Source: Lycorma delicatula (taxonomy: Eukaryota > Arthropoda > Insecta > Hemiptera > Fulgoridae). From it: DNA of 64,000 nucleotides. The stretch covers positions 16,427,501-16,491,500 of the forward strand of contig NC_134460.1 of assembly GCF_047948215.1 (NCBI RefSeq), given 5' to 3'. The position numbers and the translations under genes were made by a program. Below are positions 35,718 to 49,201 of the stretch, piece by piece. The notes under the pieces were generated by a model. The model saw only the letters and a program-made list of their open reading frames with translations. It was not told the DNA's origin and did no database searches. The number at the start of each line of letters is the position of its first letter. Positions within the stretch are counted from its first letter, which is position 1.

Positions 35718-38700
35718 TTTTATTATTATACAACATTTTAAAATTAAACATTAACGTTATTATTATTACCATAAGTAGTAAAAAAAAACCACAGCAATGT
35801 TTAATACAAAAATTAGCCAACATTCAAAACTATATCAATAATTAATTAATTAAAGTAAACAAAACTTTTAACTTTATATCTAAGGGAAGTTTCTACCTTG
35901 TCAGATAAAAAATTTTTTTTATAAAATATATATATTTACAAAAATAACTGTAAATTTTCAAGTTGAAACTTGTAATATTTCCAACATTATGAATCAATGT
36001 AGTAGAGATGCAGGTAAAATATCAGAGCATGATGAGTGACCTGACATCTCAAATCTAAGCCTCTTAATAAACAGTACAAGGTTTTGGAAAAGATAGGACA
36101 GCCATAACCTAAACAGGTCTGCAGCTGTCCTACCCTTTCCATAATATGTTTTTACTTTGAACAGAATATATCGAGAATATAGTAGAAGTATTAGAATAAT
36201 GGTTTCAGACACACATTTCAAAGTTTTTATTTCAGTATATTTCAAAAGGTTACTAGCAAAGGACGCTCATTAGAGTTTTTTGTTTATTTTCACGGTTACA
36301 ACATTTTCTGTTAGTATGAAAGGAAAAAGTGAAGGCAATTCACATTTAGTACAAAAAATAAAATAAATTTTTTTTTACAGAAATCAACACATGAAAGAAA
36401 GAACTGTCAGTACTTGGAACAAAAAAAATTAATAAAGATTTGAGGTCACTGTCGATAACATGCATGGAAGTATAATATTACACACTTCACGTTTGTTTAT
36501 ATATTGAAAACATCACTAAAGAGTAAGAAATGTGAAAGTGAGGTGAATCTTTATATAAAAGCAGAACAAGGCTTTGCATTCAAGATCAATTTGACTGTGA
36601 ACTTTATATGCGTTTTACTCTAAAACATAATCAAACATTTTGAGAAAAAAACAATATTTTTGTTTATAGCCATAACTCTGCAAAATTAATTTTTTAATTC
36701 CATTGAAGTCTACTTTTGTGTTGTTTACTTTTTATAAAACTTTGATTTCTTAATTTCAGATAATTCCTTCAATAATTAAAAATTCCACTATCATCCACCA
36801 CCATCAAGTTCAGCAATAAGCCCACTTTGGCCAGCTCTCCTTACCTTTGTATTGATAAAAAAATTTTGTGAATTTGTTTTACTCTACTACTTTCATTCAA
36901 CTATTTTTATTAGTTTTTATATATATATTTTTTAAATTGCCCATTTTTGAGGCATAGAGGTAGAAACATCCCTTAACAATATATGATAAATAAAATTTAT
37001 TATAACAATATCTTATAGTATTTTCTTTGTCTTTTTTTCTGCATTCATATTTAAAATTACTCAAAAAAATGTATATAACTGACAGGCTAAACGTTCAGGG
37101 CTCACTTTGCTCGCCTGACTATCTAGCCAGGATCCTCGATGTATACGTATCCTCATGTTTGTGAGAATATTAAGTATTTTACAGATATTCATTAAAGAAA
37201 AAAATATTAGAAACTTTACTTAATTACATTTCTGCTGCCATTGTGACAAAAATATAATGAAGAAAAAGGGTTAATACATTTATAAGTATGTAAATGTATT
37301 ATTTAAATATGTATGATGTATGTATCATATTAAATACGTTTTAAGAAGCATAGTGCTTCTATACTTATTTTTATGAAATTTAAAAAAAATATCTACCCAT
37401 ATTTATTTTAACAAAATGCAAAAAAAATAAGTATAATAAATGTTAACGTAAATAATGTACTGTTTATAGTACATAATACCCCGCTAGATGGTTACTATTA
37501 TCATTCACAATAAAAATCTGAGCATAAATAGCAAATTAATGCACAATCATGTTTTTTTTATTGGAGAGACAACTGAATTACTGAGAATTTTGTAATATAC
37601 ATTCTACAGTGCTGCATATTTTGAAAATACAGTTCAAATGAATTAACAATTAATAAGAACTTACTTTAATAATTTTAAATAAAATAAAAATTAATTAAAA
37701 AGATTTATTTCAAAAAATGAAACTGAATAACCTGAAAAGTATATTAAGTATATAGCAAAAAATCCTTTAGCAGAAAAATAATCCCTAAAATTGCGTGGAG
37801 GTTACATTCTAGTAATCATTAAATAAATTATATTAGTTAAATGAAAATTTGGAATTTAGGTTATCATACTTCAGCAAATATATACAGAGTAAACCATGAC
37901 ACTCACAGATATTATATAAAGGTAAAATATAGGCAGTACTGGTAAGGCATACTAATCAAAGGTTAATGGGCAAGTAAATCGCTTATTCCTAATAATTATA
38001 CATCAATATAAATTTGTATAACGTATATATTACATTCAACTCAGAAATAAGTTGAATGAGATCCGAGTTGAACTCAGAAATGAATCGGACTTAAGCACTA
38101 AAATATACAGAAGATATTCATTCCTTAAAGATTAGGCATTTTCAGGGATTACCTAAGATTTCATAATTTCTTACTTCAAAAATTAATAGTATATCCTGAA
38201 TACTAAAAAGCTGATATATCAAGAAGTTATAATTACTTTGTTGAGTCTCCAATGAAATCTTGAAATTCATGAACTTCTTGTAAAATGCAGTTACCTCTAA
38301 AGTATGACCAATTAGCGAAAACCTAATGGATATCCACCATTCAGAGGTTATAGCAGAAGTATTGATGTAAATACTTTTGTATTTAATTTGATCTTGTAAT
38401 ATATGATGAGATTAATAGACATCTTTTGAGATTTCCACAGTTTCATCTTTTTTTAAATGTTAGCAAACATAAAATATTTTGACAGATCAAGATTCACAGT
38501 TTAACCATTTGTCCCCCTTTCAACTGAAAAAGAATAATGAAGAGAACCAGTGTATTTAAGTAGAAAGATAAAGAGTAAAGATTTTTTTTCTCTTTTTTCA
38601 GGAGAAACAACTGAACATATCTACTGTGTTTTAAAACTTTTAACATTAGTTACCGATACAGAATACCTGATATCCAATAATTTCTTATTTTAATGTTAAA

Positions 38701-39107
38701 ACTGTAATTCAAATTCTGAAAGGTTTTGAAACATCAGACTGAAAATTTTATATTGTCTTTGTTTAAAGTTTTATACAATTGAAGCCAGAGCCTTATATTT
38801 TAAGTTTCTCGGATGAATTAATTTTAAAACTAATTATAGCTCACAAAAATAAATTAAACTGGTAAGAAATTACCTGCCATAAATTACATAAACAAAAGCT
38901 GTTTAATACATTAACAAAACTGAGTTCCAGTCAATGAAAGATAAATTATTACATGAAACACACACACAAAAGCAAATATACACAATCAATAGAAAATACC
39001 TCATCTAAATCTGAGTTACAAGTCACTATTACACAAAATAAATAATTTTAAGCTCCTTTGCTTCTTAACTTCTTTATTGGAACTAAAACTTTAAAATTAA
39101 ATAAATA
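35718..39107. other. Copy-2 equivalent of 11,352-14,740, no gene recognised
   Basis: Collinear with copy 1, with scattered substitutions and small indels (for example near 36,020, 37,137, 37,303, 37,920 and 38,192). The GC-richer island recurs at about 37,080-37,145. Confidence 0.55.
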
Positions 39108-39259
39108 AGAATATTCTTTACTTAACAACCATATGTGTTCTAATGAAGTCTGTAACTTGAATTGCATTAACAGCAGATTATCATCTAACTACTACTAAGA
39201 ATATTAATATAAACAGTATCTGAAAGGACTCCATTAAAGGAACCAATATTAATAAAGAC
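39108..39259. repeat. 150-bp direct repeat, left member (copy 2)
   Basis: Counterpart of 14,741-14,892. Confidence 0.85.
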
Positions 39260-39966
39260 CACGTGTCCTTTATTTTATTAATAAAAAAAAACAGTCAAAA
39301 ATATTTGTCTTCGTTGTTAACAGTGTAGCATCATAAATTGTATCATTCTTTCATTGTTAGTGAAAGTCTGTAAGAAATTATGAGAGCCTATAAAATTAAC
39401 AAAATACAGTTGTGAAAAATACATCTGTTTCCACGTTAAACATATTAATAATTTGATATTAAAGGGCATATTGTTATCATTCATAAAAATAAATCCAATT
39501 CTATTTTCAATTTGTCTATTCTTTTATAGCAGTTAACAACTGCATATAAGGTAATGGTATAAAGTAGTCTCCAGAGTTTCTACGCTCCTCTATATCAGAA
39601 TATTTATCACTGTTAATGATAAATTATCTAAACGAGCGTCAACAAAAGCTTTTAGAAGTTGAAGATACTGCTTTACATCATTATTTTATCGATAAAACAT
39701 AACTGCTACCAAACAAATTTTAAAAAAGGATTAGAAATATTTTTTCTCAATAATATTATCAGTTAATAAAGTGCGTTTACTCAAACTGTTCCTGATCAAA
39801 ATTATAACTCAGAGCTGACAATCTACTATTAAGACTGAAAGGGAATGCTACTTTTTATTTGAGTATACAGAGAAATCAATGTTCAGGGATTTGTACTGGA
39901 ATCACATTTCCGATTTCACATGGCAGATGCTACACAAAGGCTAAACTTTTACAAAGGCAGTAAAGG
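39260..39966. other. AT-rich stretch between the copy-2 150-bp repeats, no gene recognised
   Basis: Counterpart of 14,893-15,604, with a few substitutions (for example near 39,427 and 39,435) and a small deletion near 39,811. Confidence 0.55.
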
Positions 39967-40127
39967 CAGCTACTTTTACAATGATTTGAATACTAGATAA
40001 TAGATACCGGTGCTATATGGTGATTGGGTTTCAATTAACCATACATCTCAGGAACGGTCAACCTTCATTTACATATATCATCCTCATTCATCCTCTGGTT
40101 CCAGAGACTAAATGGAAAAAAGAAAAG
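39967..40127 (-). mobile_element. SINE-like repeat fragment, copy 2
   Basis: Counterpart of 15,605-15,770, with a 6-base deletion in the catatatcatcctc region and a few substitutions. Confidence 0.45.
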
Positions 40128-40404
40128 ATGCTTCACAAAGAATCTTTGCAGTGTCAATCTTCATGGGCACTGCTGCTAGAGAAAATAATTAGAAGATAAA
40201 ATATTTTACATAGGCACTTAAAAAAAAATTTATACATTATTTTAAGATGAAGCGACAACAAATGAATCAAATTATGAACTTATTATATTTTTAAATATAA
40301 GAGTAACTGCTATAACTATCTCTCCCAATTATAAGAAAACCTTTCTAATCCTAATAATTTAAAAAAATAATAATAAATACTGAACCATAGTGTTAGTATG
40401 TCAC

Positions 40405-40553
40405 AGAATATTCTTTACTTAACAACCTTATGTGTTCTAATGAAGTCTGTAACTTGAATTGAATTAACAGCAGATCATCTAACTACTACTAAGAATATTA
40501 ATAGAAACAGTATCTGAAAGGACTCCAATAAAGGAACCAATATTAATAAAGAC
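40405..40553. repeat. 150-bp direct repeat, right member (copy 2)
   Basis: Counterpart of 16,048-16,196. Confidence 0.85.
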
Positions 40554-40828
40554 AAATGCCAATGAATTAGACAACTTGGGAACTAATATAACTTAAATTC
40601 TTCTATGCTTTATTTTATATTTATCTTTGATAGATTAACTAAAAAAAAAATTATTGAAAAGGAAAATAAATAGAATACAAATTTTATACACATATTTAAT
40701 CTGTATGTGTAATTATAAAAATTGAACTACTAAAATGTAAGATACCTCCCTCCTGGTTTAAAAAAGGAAAACTACTATGGGATTTGAAATCCTGAATTAC
40801 CAATATTTATTACTCGTTATGTTATATT

Positions 40829-42132
40829 TATTAATAATGGCTACTGGACAAGACTAATTTAAATCACAAGTGGAATTTACTGTATTGTAAGGTGTAGTAA
40901 AATTTCAATATAAACTCTTTATTTGAATCAATAATTTATTTATTTGTAATAAAAAAACATTTCTCTATAGAACAGATAACCAACATATTTTCACACTAAA
41001 AAAAGTTTATTTAAATAGATGGGAGTGACTTCAGTTTCTGAAATATTAATTATAAACTAATCTGTATTAAATCTACGTAAAGATATTTTATAATAAAAAA
41101 AAGTACTTTTTATATATATATTTCTCCAAAATGAAAAAAAATATTTTCAGATAAAGATAATACATAAATTTTAATTATTCATACAATATTACAGTACTAG
41201 CTGGCCCAACAAGTAGTATATTTTGTTATCCTATTTAATTTTAATTTTATCATAAGACGTCATATATGTAAATTATAAATTTGAAAATTGTTATATTAAA
41301 TTTTATATGTTATATATTTTTTTATTATTATTTTAAGTTTAATATGTAATTTGATAATAAAAATTTTATGAAGAATTACAACTTAGAATGTGGGTTCCCA
41401 CGAAGGTACTACTGTAAACATTATGAAAAAATAAGGTGTGTCATTTTACTTTAATTCTGTACTTACGTGGATAAAGTTAAATTATATACACACTATTTAG
41501 TTCAGTATAAATAGTATAATAATAAAATATGAATTCAGAAGTCACTGATGGGCTTATACATATGTAAAACTGGCATACTTTAGTCGATTTTTCATGTTTT
41601 TCAAATTATATTCATTTCTCTATTACATAGCAAAAAATAAATTTGATATTTAAAAAAAAATTTAATTATATTTTTTTTAAGTACTGATATAACCGTTGAT
41701 ACACAGTGGTAAAACAGTAATTTTACATGTTTATAAATAAATGAATTGAAAAAAAATATTTTAATACGTCACCAATAAAATTGATAAGTAAAATATATGT
41801 AACCATCTTTTTCTTAAAATTAAAAATTTCACATCAACATAATAAATGAGAAATTCATCAACATAATAAATGAGAAATTGTTGGGAACTGTACATATTAA
41901 AATTAAAAATTAAGTTAATTTTAAAAAAAAATTTGTAAGTACAATATTAATTGAAAAGTATATGATCATTCATGCCAACTGTTTTTCTTTTTAATCAATA
42001 CTCTTTTTTTATTTTTATATATATGAAACAAAAATTTATTCATATTTTTATAAACAATTATAATTATTTTTCATTAAATCACAGCCTGTATTTTTTTTTA
42101 ATATTAATTTAAAATACAATCTAATATTAATT
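40829..42132. other. 1.3-kb segment present only in copy 2, unidentified
   Basis: Copy 1 reads straight from gttatatt to aaacaattatcc (16,470/16,471), while copy 2 has 1.3 kb in between. The segment is very AT-rich, with no ORF of note, no clear terminal inverted repeats and no target duplication beyond short AT matches. It includes tactagctggcccaac (about 41,195-41,210), which resembles a motif seen at the ends of dispersed arthropod repeats, and a 24-bp tandem doubling (41,832-41,879). It could be an insertion in copy 2 or a deletion in copy 1. Confidence 0.6.
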
Positions 42133-43268
42133 AAACAATTATCCTAAAATAAGTTAATAAGTAATTCAATAAACACACGTTTACATGAAAATTAATTTTA
42201 AAAATACACTACTTATATCCACATCAGAAAATGTGGATATGTTCTTGTAAAAATAAAAGTCCTCCTTATCAGTAAATATTTTATAAATCTTACATTAAAT
42301 ACTAGACCTGTCAACAAAATTTAATTAAAAACAAAAAAAGAAGAAATTTACATTAAACACAGAAAACCTCAATAGTTTAAAATATATATAAAGAAATATG
42401 TATACATGTTTATTTGTCTGTTTTTAAAGGCTTTTAATTTTTTTGCTTATACATAATTAAATACAAACAAAATAAGTTTCCCTTGCAAATTTTTCAATAT
42501 TTTTTTACATACAAGGGATTTCTTGAAAGAAAAACAGGTTAATTATAAAAGTTAAAAACATGTAAATATTATCGATCAACCTTTATTGTTTTTTTTTTTT
42601 ACCAAAACCAAAACACATTCATTAGTCATCTCCTCTTGATAATAGCAACCAATATCGAGGCGTGTGTCAAACTTATTCATGAACTTTGATAATAGTCTTG
42701 TTGCACTTCTACTCTAGTAGATCATTTAACCACCATGAAAAAGCTTATTTTAAATAATCATCACCTACTTAACTGTTACCACCCAAAAATTTCTATAATT
42801 ATGTGAATGGATAGTTGCAGTCTTCAGAACTGTAATATACACTATGATAAATGTTTGATAACATTCCATGAGAGTCAAAAAGCTAATATATAACTATTCT
42901 AAGTTAAGATAGTACAAAAACATTATTGGTGTTTCTCCCGTCTCTAAATGCTCATTTTCTGTAGATAAGTTATTTGTTTAATACAAATATTTTGTTTTTC
43001 TACTAAAATGTTCCTTAAACTTTCAGTTTTCTTCCCTTACTCCTCAGAATTTTCCTTAGAGTTTTCTGATTACAATTCATCTGCAGATTTGGGTGTTCAT
43101 CTTCAGAAACTCGATTGGCATATGTGAAGTGGTATGGGCAATGCTAGTAGGGTGATGGTGTGCTGCGTTCAAGGACTGATTAGAAGCAGGAATTCAGTTG
43201 GCTTATTGTATTCGTGTAGTTACGTTGATTCACTGTACATTGTTACTGATATTTATTAAACGAAATAT
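42133..43268. other. AT-rich stretch in copy 2, with deletion scar at its end
   Basis: Matches 16,471-17,619. The last 10 bases (43,259-43,268) are filler replacing the 385 bp present in copy 1 at 17,620-18,004. No gene seen. Confidence 0.6.
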
Positions 43269-44345
43269 AACATCGACATCTTCCAAAGATGTGCATTATG
43301 TAAAATCATATGCAATTTTCAAATACAACATAAAGCCCTACCGACATTGAAAAACAATTATTAGTTTTAAAACCAAACACTCATATCTGCAGATAAATTG
43401 CAATAATGAAAATCTAAGAAAAATTCTTAGTAGTATAGGAAAACCTATACTTTACTTTCATCTAAAAAGATGAAAGTAAACTGAAAATAAAAGGAAAATT
43501 TTAATAAAAAAATAAAAAAAACATATTAAACATATTAAACATATACATATTAAATGAATAGACTGTCTAAAGAAAATAAACATTTACAAATGGGAAGGAA
43601 GACCGATTCGGATGAATCTTATATTCACTTATGGGAAAAGTTATGGTTGCACCAATGGCTCAAACAAAAAGGCTCTAACACAGGAGAAATTCAAAATGCT
43701 CTTTTAATTTTAACATTGTGCCAAAGAAAAAGGAGAATACCAGTACTATATGAATGCCGATAATTACAAAAAAATGACAGAATAAAGCTAATTCCAAATC
43801 TTCTACATCGATCGGTTTTTATAATAGATAATGCTTGGTACCGAACATAAAGTTGTACAAGGTGTCAAATTCAATCGGCTAAAAACATAAACTGTTATAG
43901 TGGTTTCGAGAGAGAAATGTTCTGTACTCAGCAGATATGTTAAAAACATAACTGTACGAATTAGTGCAAATTAACAAACCCAGTACGGAGTACTACTTCG
44001 ATAAAATATTGCAGGATCACGGTCACAACATAATAAATAAGATTGCCACCCTACCGTCCTGAAATTAACCCAATTGAGTTGGTTTGAGCGAACATAAAGT
44101 CAGGTAGCGAACAAAAATGTCTTTCATTGGAGAAATATAAATGATATAAAAGAAATTCCTGAGAAAAAGTTTCTGAACTGCCAGTGGAATGTTGGAAGCA
44201 ATGTTGCAAACATGGACTAACAATAGAAAAAAATTATGAAATAGATAGGGAGTTGCCGACATGCAAACTGACAGCACCAATGAGTCATACTCATCGAACA
44301 ATGTGAGATCTGATGATATAGATGGGATTGAGCCGCTTGATTAAA
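43269..44345 (+). pseudogene. DDE transposase relic, copy 2, N-terminal part deleted
   Basis: Counterpart of 18,005-19,055. It includes the ALPTLK region, VFIIDNAWYRT (about 43,815) and RLPPYRPEINPIELV followed by TGA (about 44,043-44,090). An open frame at 43,554-43,763 falls within it. In places copy 2 looks more ancestral than copy 1: near 44,185 it keeps 12 bases (ggaagcaatgtt) missing from copy 1, and near 43,701 it keeps 7 bases also missing there. Confidence 0.7.
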
Positions 44346-45203
44346 AAATCCTTATCTACCCTAATTACCTGTTAACTAAATAAACAAACAAAAAATTGTA
44401 AAGAATAAATGAAATTTCAAAAAGAAATAAAAATTGTAATTGTATAACTAAAAAACTAAATAGTCTAGCAATTTAAAAAAAAAAAAAAAAAAATTTAGTT
44501 GATTGAACAACAATAAATATAAATAAAAATATCAAAAGGGAAATAGTTATGTATCTGTGAGCATTCAGTGCACTGTTGAGCATATGCATGTACACAATAC
44601 ATACTTGTGTATGTATGTGTGTGTGGTCGACCCTTTGTTCCACCTAGCAGTACATACCAACCATCACCACCCTGCGCATTGACTTGTATGTTTATGCTTT
44701 CTTAACTTACAACACTTGTAAATTTTATATTAATTTATTTGTAGTCGATAAAAAACCACAATATGACCACAGTGCTAATGAAATTTTTTACCTTATTTTA
44801 CAATCTCTGCACGTCAAGTAATTGGTTATGATTGAGGATCATCCTAAAAGGTGTTTTATAATATTTATTAATTCTACTGTAATAAAACTTATAATTCTTT
44901 AAATAATCATAACACAAAACCTCAAAATCGTGCCTCTGTGTTTTCGTTCAAATACATTTTATAAATTCATAAACTATACCAGAGTAAAATTTCAACATTA
45001 GTTAGTAATTCTGTTTTATCTTCTTAAAAATAACAAAACACATAGAAAGTGGTAATCTACAATAAAACAAACTGGCTGACCATGAATCCAAAGATTTAAA
45101 TTAAATTTACCAAATTCTACAAAATAATTTACTAACAGCTGTTACTTCCTTCTAAGATAACCCTTGTATGTTGGTCGAGTTTTATCATATATTTACAAAA
45201 AGG

Positions 45204-45235
<32 letters not shown>

Positions 45236-46810
45236 CTATAAACATATAATATATAGTATAACATACTATATATTACAAAATGTAGTTAGTGTGTTATAAA
45301 AAGGGAAATAGATATGACATCTACAAATAATATAAACAATTCATTCTAAGCAAAATAGATGATAGTTTTAAGCAAAATACAAAAGTTTTTTTCTTAATGC
45401 AATTTCTTTTTCTTCGTATTTTTTTTATAGTATTTCAATATTTGTTAGTGTAATATAAACTCAAGGGATAGTTTAAAACAAAACATTTAAATTATGTTGA
45501 CAAAAACTGAATTATTAATATCTTTTTGGTTAATGTTGGCTACTGGTTAATACAGGAGTTTTTTTTTTTTATTTACTTTAAAAGTAAACTAATAACTTGC
45601 AATTAATTTTATAATTTCACGACTGCTGGAATTATAATACTTCTATCTAATATAATTAAATATAATTGTTACGTTTCAGAAGGAAAAGGATTTTACATGC
45701 CAACTGAAAAATTAAAAACAATTATTTTTTTCTAATGGCTTTCCATTACTTAATATTACTTGTCAAATGAGTGTCCTGTATTACTTAAGAATGAGAAAAA
45801 TATTTCTAGTACAGTTCTGCTAGTTAACCTCGAGAAATAAGTATTTTAAAATGTATCCTTTATACTTCAAATTTTTAATGTCAAATTTTTCTTCATAAAA
45901 TAGCTTATCATTGACATAAAAGGACTATGCAATTTATGAAGTGAAATATTTTTGAAACTAAAAAGAATTGATAATTCTAACAAGATTTACCAAGCACAAT
46001 TTTTCCAATAACAATCTGTTATAGTTACCAAAAAACATGTGCTGTATTCTAAACAAGTAATCAGTGTACTTGTACATTTTTTATGGAAGAAGCTAAAAAA
46101 ATCCATTAGACTTAAATAGGAAGACTAAATGAGAAAAAAGTGGTATTCTATTCAGAAGAAATATAAATATAAAATTAAAGCCACAAAACTCTGAAACATA
46201 TAGTAGTATATCTATAACATAACTTGATATAACTTAGAATCTAATTAGATAAATCTATATATTCTATGACTTCTAAATCATATATTCAGTATTTTTAATT
46301 GAATTATAATTGAAATTGGGAGGTCTGGCTTTACCAAATAAGTATGTCATCTATTTGGTTTTTTGTGGAACCACAAGATACTAAACAATAATTAAACAAG
46401 CCCTTAAATTAGTCCACAAGCAGTTCCCCTCTCCTCCAGATCACACTAAGAATGCACCGGCTTCATAAGTCCTAGCAACCTCTACGATAGAGTAGGGTCC
46501 AACATACATGAACAGAACACAAAATTAAGAATAAGAAAAAGAGTCGATGGATGCAGAAAAGACAATCTTTTCATAGATGATAGCTTAAGATTCCCTTCAA
46601 GTCACGCACAGACATCCCATACACGACATCCTTGGACGATCAGAAAGTTTCACCCAAAACAGGATTTATGCTATAAAAAAATGTATATTCCTCCAGATAT
46701 TAAACAGCCACACAAAACAAATAGGATTTGACAAACATATGATTTTTCCGATCCCAGAATTTGTGAACAGTCGAAGTAACAGATCTAACTATAAACTATT
46801 CATTGAGAAG
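44346..46810. other. Copy-2 equivalent of 19,056-21,500, no gene recognised
   Basis: Collinear with copy 1. The AT microsatellite at about 45,206-45,233 is longer than in copy 1. It includes the 64-bp repeat at 46,595-46,658 and ends at the duplication boundary. Confidence 0.6.
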
Positions 46811-47119
46811 ATTTCATTTCTTAGGATCAATTTAAAATTAAGTAAGATTAAATCAAAGATAATAAAATGTGTTAGGAAATATTTTAATAAAGAAGTAAGT
46901 GTAAAGAGAATGTATTGTACCAAAAATTATAAAATATTATTATTTTGGTAGTCAAAAGATGGATAAAGTAAGGCAGGCATTGAAATCAGAATAAGACAAG
47001 CAAGGAGAGCTTTTCTGCAAACATTTTTTTTAGTAGAGTGATTCAGGGAAAGTTAAATCTTACAAAAAATTATATTATTATTTATAACATTTAAATAGAA
47101 AAAGACATGCCATTTATGA
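46811..47119 (+). pseudogene. Possible LINE 3'-end relic
   Basis: Just past the duplication boundary, a plus-strand stretch at about 46,975-47,030 reads IEIRIRQARRAFLQT, the wording of the post-RT region of insect LINEs (compare RIAQAKRAF in the element at 3,541-6,080). It is short and interrupted by stops. Confidence 0.35.
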
Positions 47120-47690
47120 ATACAAATACAAAATTTATTTATTGAGATCACATCTTGTAGGTGAGCTCCATCTCTGCGTAGACATTCCTCCCTCCTCTTA
47201 GTGAAATTGCATGGTTCAATGCAACATTTCAACAGGAATTTAACAAATGTTGTTTGGATCTTTGCTTTTAGTTCTTCTGTTGTAGTAGGTTGATTATATC
47301 ACACACCAGACCATGTAATGTCACCAGTTCTTAAAATTATACAGTTGCCAAAAAAATTGGTGTACAGAAGCCATCGATATTCATGTGCGTGATGTTAATC
47401 CATCATGTTGAAACCAAATGACGTCAATATTTATGAAATGTTTTGAGTTTTTGTGCAACAAAATTTTTCAGCATGACAATGTATCAATCTGATGTGACTG
47501 TAGTCGTGAAGCCATACTCATTTTCAAAAAAAATAAGGTCCTAGTATTACACCACACGATGAAACTGCACATTAAAGAGTAACCTTGAAAATTGCTGTGT
47601 AGGATTATCTTGTGCCCAAAACCTGAAGTATAATTCATTAACAAATCTGTTAAGATGTAAATGGGCTTCATCTGACATCCAAAGTTTAGT
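47120..47690 (-). pseudogene. Tc1/mariner-like transposase relic
   Basis: Read on the - strand from about 47,690. MSDEAHLHLNRFVN opens a block (frame to 47,468) containing an Asn-Glu-Leu-Tyr-Phe-Arg-Phe-Trp-Ala run. Further on are TTVTSD (about 47,500) and WFQHDGLTSRT (about 47,385-47,415) with the conserved catalytic-loop Asp, then stops and frameshifts down to SLRGG-type remnants (about 47,195). This order is typical of the catalytic half of Tc1/mariner-superfamily transposases in insects. No terminal repeats were identified. Confidence 0.6.
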
Positions 47691-47699
47691 AATTGACCT

Positions 47700-49201
47700 C
47701 ATTTCTCTTTACAACTATTTGTTCAAATAATTGATACCACATTTTACGATTGTTTGGTTTCTCCTGGCAACTTTGTACAGATGGTAAAATAAGTACTCAA
47801 CAGTACTTTTCAAACACTTTTAACCATTATGGTAATCTAGCATAGCAGAATTTCTCTGTTGATTTTCTGTGTATTAATTACAACAATTTAAAGTGTCCAG
47901 ATTTTATATAACTGTAGATTATTAATTGTAAGTTATATTTTCTTAATCTATTATAAATATAAACAAAAAAAATTACTGAATTAACAGAAGAAAATTACTA
48001 GAACAGAGGTTTTCAAATTTTTTACAGTTCCATTCAATCTTTAGAATTATAAATGGTTCACTGTCATTAGTCTGGAAAATGATTATACGTAGTATTTTTC
48101 ATCTTATGTAATGCATTGCGTCTCAACAAAAATGAAACGGCCAAATAAGTATGATAAATGTAAAAACATCAGAGTACAAGAGTTACTAGTCAGAATTATT
48201 TTCTTTGAGAATAGTATTTATTCATTATACAGCCAATATTTTGGTGAACATAATGAAGCTGTCACTTGTAGTGTTGAATATTACCTGCCGTTTAATAAAC
48301 TTAGAATGCTGATGTACAACAGTTTATTGGTTCATCAAAAAAGGTAATGGGAAATCACTTCACTTGCCACTTTCTGTATAAAACCTGTGATGGGTTGCTT
48401 ATTGTTATTGAAAATGATTACATTCCTTAAATTCAAATATTTCTTATGTCTCATGCTATATTGCCTATAGACATCTTTTTCTTATTTTGCATGAGAAATG
48501 AAGTGAATCCCTACAGTTACTTAGAACTTTTACGTATCTTTTAACCCAAAGACAAATAAAAAAGCAATATAGAATTAAAAGTAATTTCATTACTTTTAAT
48601 AAATAACTTCATTTCTTGGATGTTTATTATTACATTATAAACATCAAAAGTTTATTATCCCATTAAATATGTACATGAATATTTTATAACAAAATTTGAA
48701 CATTTATCAAATTATAAAAATTTGATAAATTAAAAAATGTGTTATTTTCTAAATGAATTATGAAATTAATAATGAAATGAAGAGTTACAGTAAATATATA
48801 AATACATATGACATTATCTTTTAATGTAGGTAATCTGTGAGTTTCTTCATCAATGAGAAATGTATTAAAAAAGGGGGGGGAAACAGTTGAAAGCGTTTAG
48901 AACATAGTTAAGATATTCTACCATAAAGAATTCCAACATTATTATAATTTTTTGACATTTCACTTTCTCAGTTTTTAACTTTTATTTAGTTTTTAACCTT
49001 TAACCATTTTTTAACCTTTTCATTTATTAAGTTTAAGTACTTTTGATTATTAAAATATTGTACATGAACAAAGAACAAAGAAGAACAGAAAACTGGCTTG
49101 TTATACATTTAAAAAAATTGTTATTACTTTATTCAGTATCTACTGAAATTATTACTCTTTGCATGGTGTATTTCTATTCTAGAATTGTGTATTTATTTTA
49201 G
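47700..49201. other. Non-coding, upstream of the first visible P450 exon
   Basis: No N-terminal membrane-anchor exon of the P450 could be recognised here. The open frame at 48,111-48,347 has no motif. Bases 49,180-49,201 form a T-rich tract ending in TTTTAG, the acceptor of the next exon. Confidence 0.55.

Larger units (their letters stand above)
21495..46810. repeat. Tandem segmental duplication, copy 2
   Basis: Direct repeat of bases 1-21,494, about 25.3 kb long because of extra segments at 32,808-35,717 and 40,829-42,132 and a longer AT microsatellite near 45,205. The match to copy 1 stops at ttgagaagat (46,801-46,810). Copy 1 continues there with cattaaagtg and copy 2 with ttcatttctt, so the unit boundary is resolved to within about six bases. 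The junction has only a short shared stretch (gaagat) and no long repeat that would obviously have driven unequal crossing-over. Real duplication is favoured, but two alleles joined in an assembly cannot be excluded from sequence alone. Confidence 0.93.

Noticed and set aside
1..46810. Duplication block as a giant transposon or virus-derived element
   Set aside because: There are no terminal repeats at the unit ends, no target duplications and no shared gene set; the contents are unrelated relics of several element classes.
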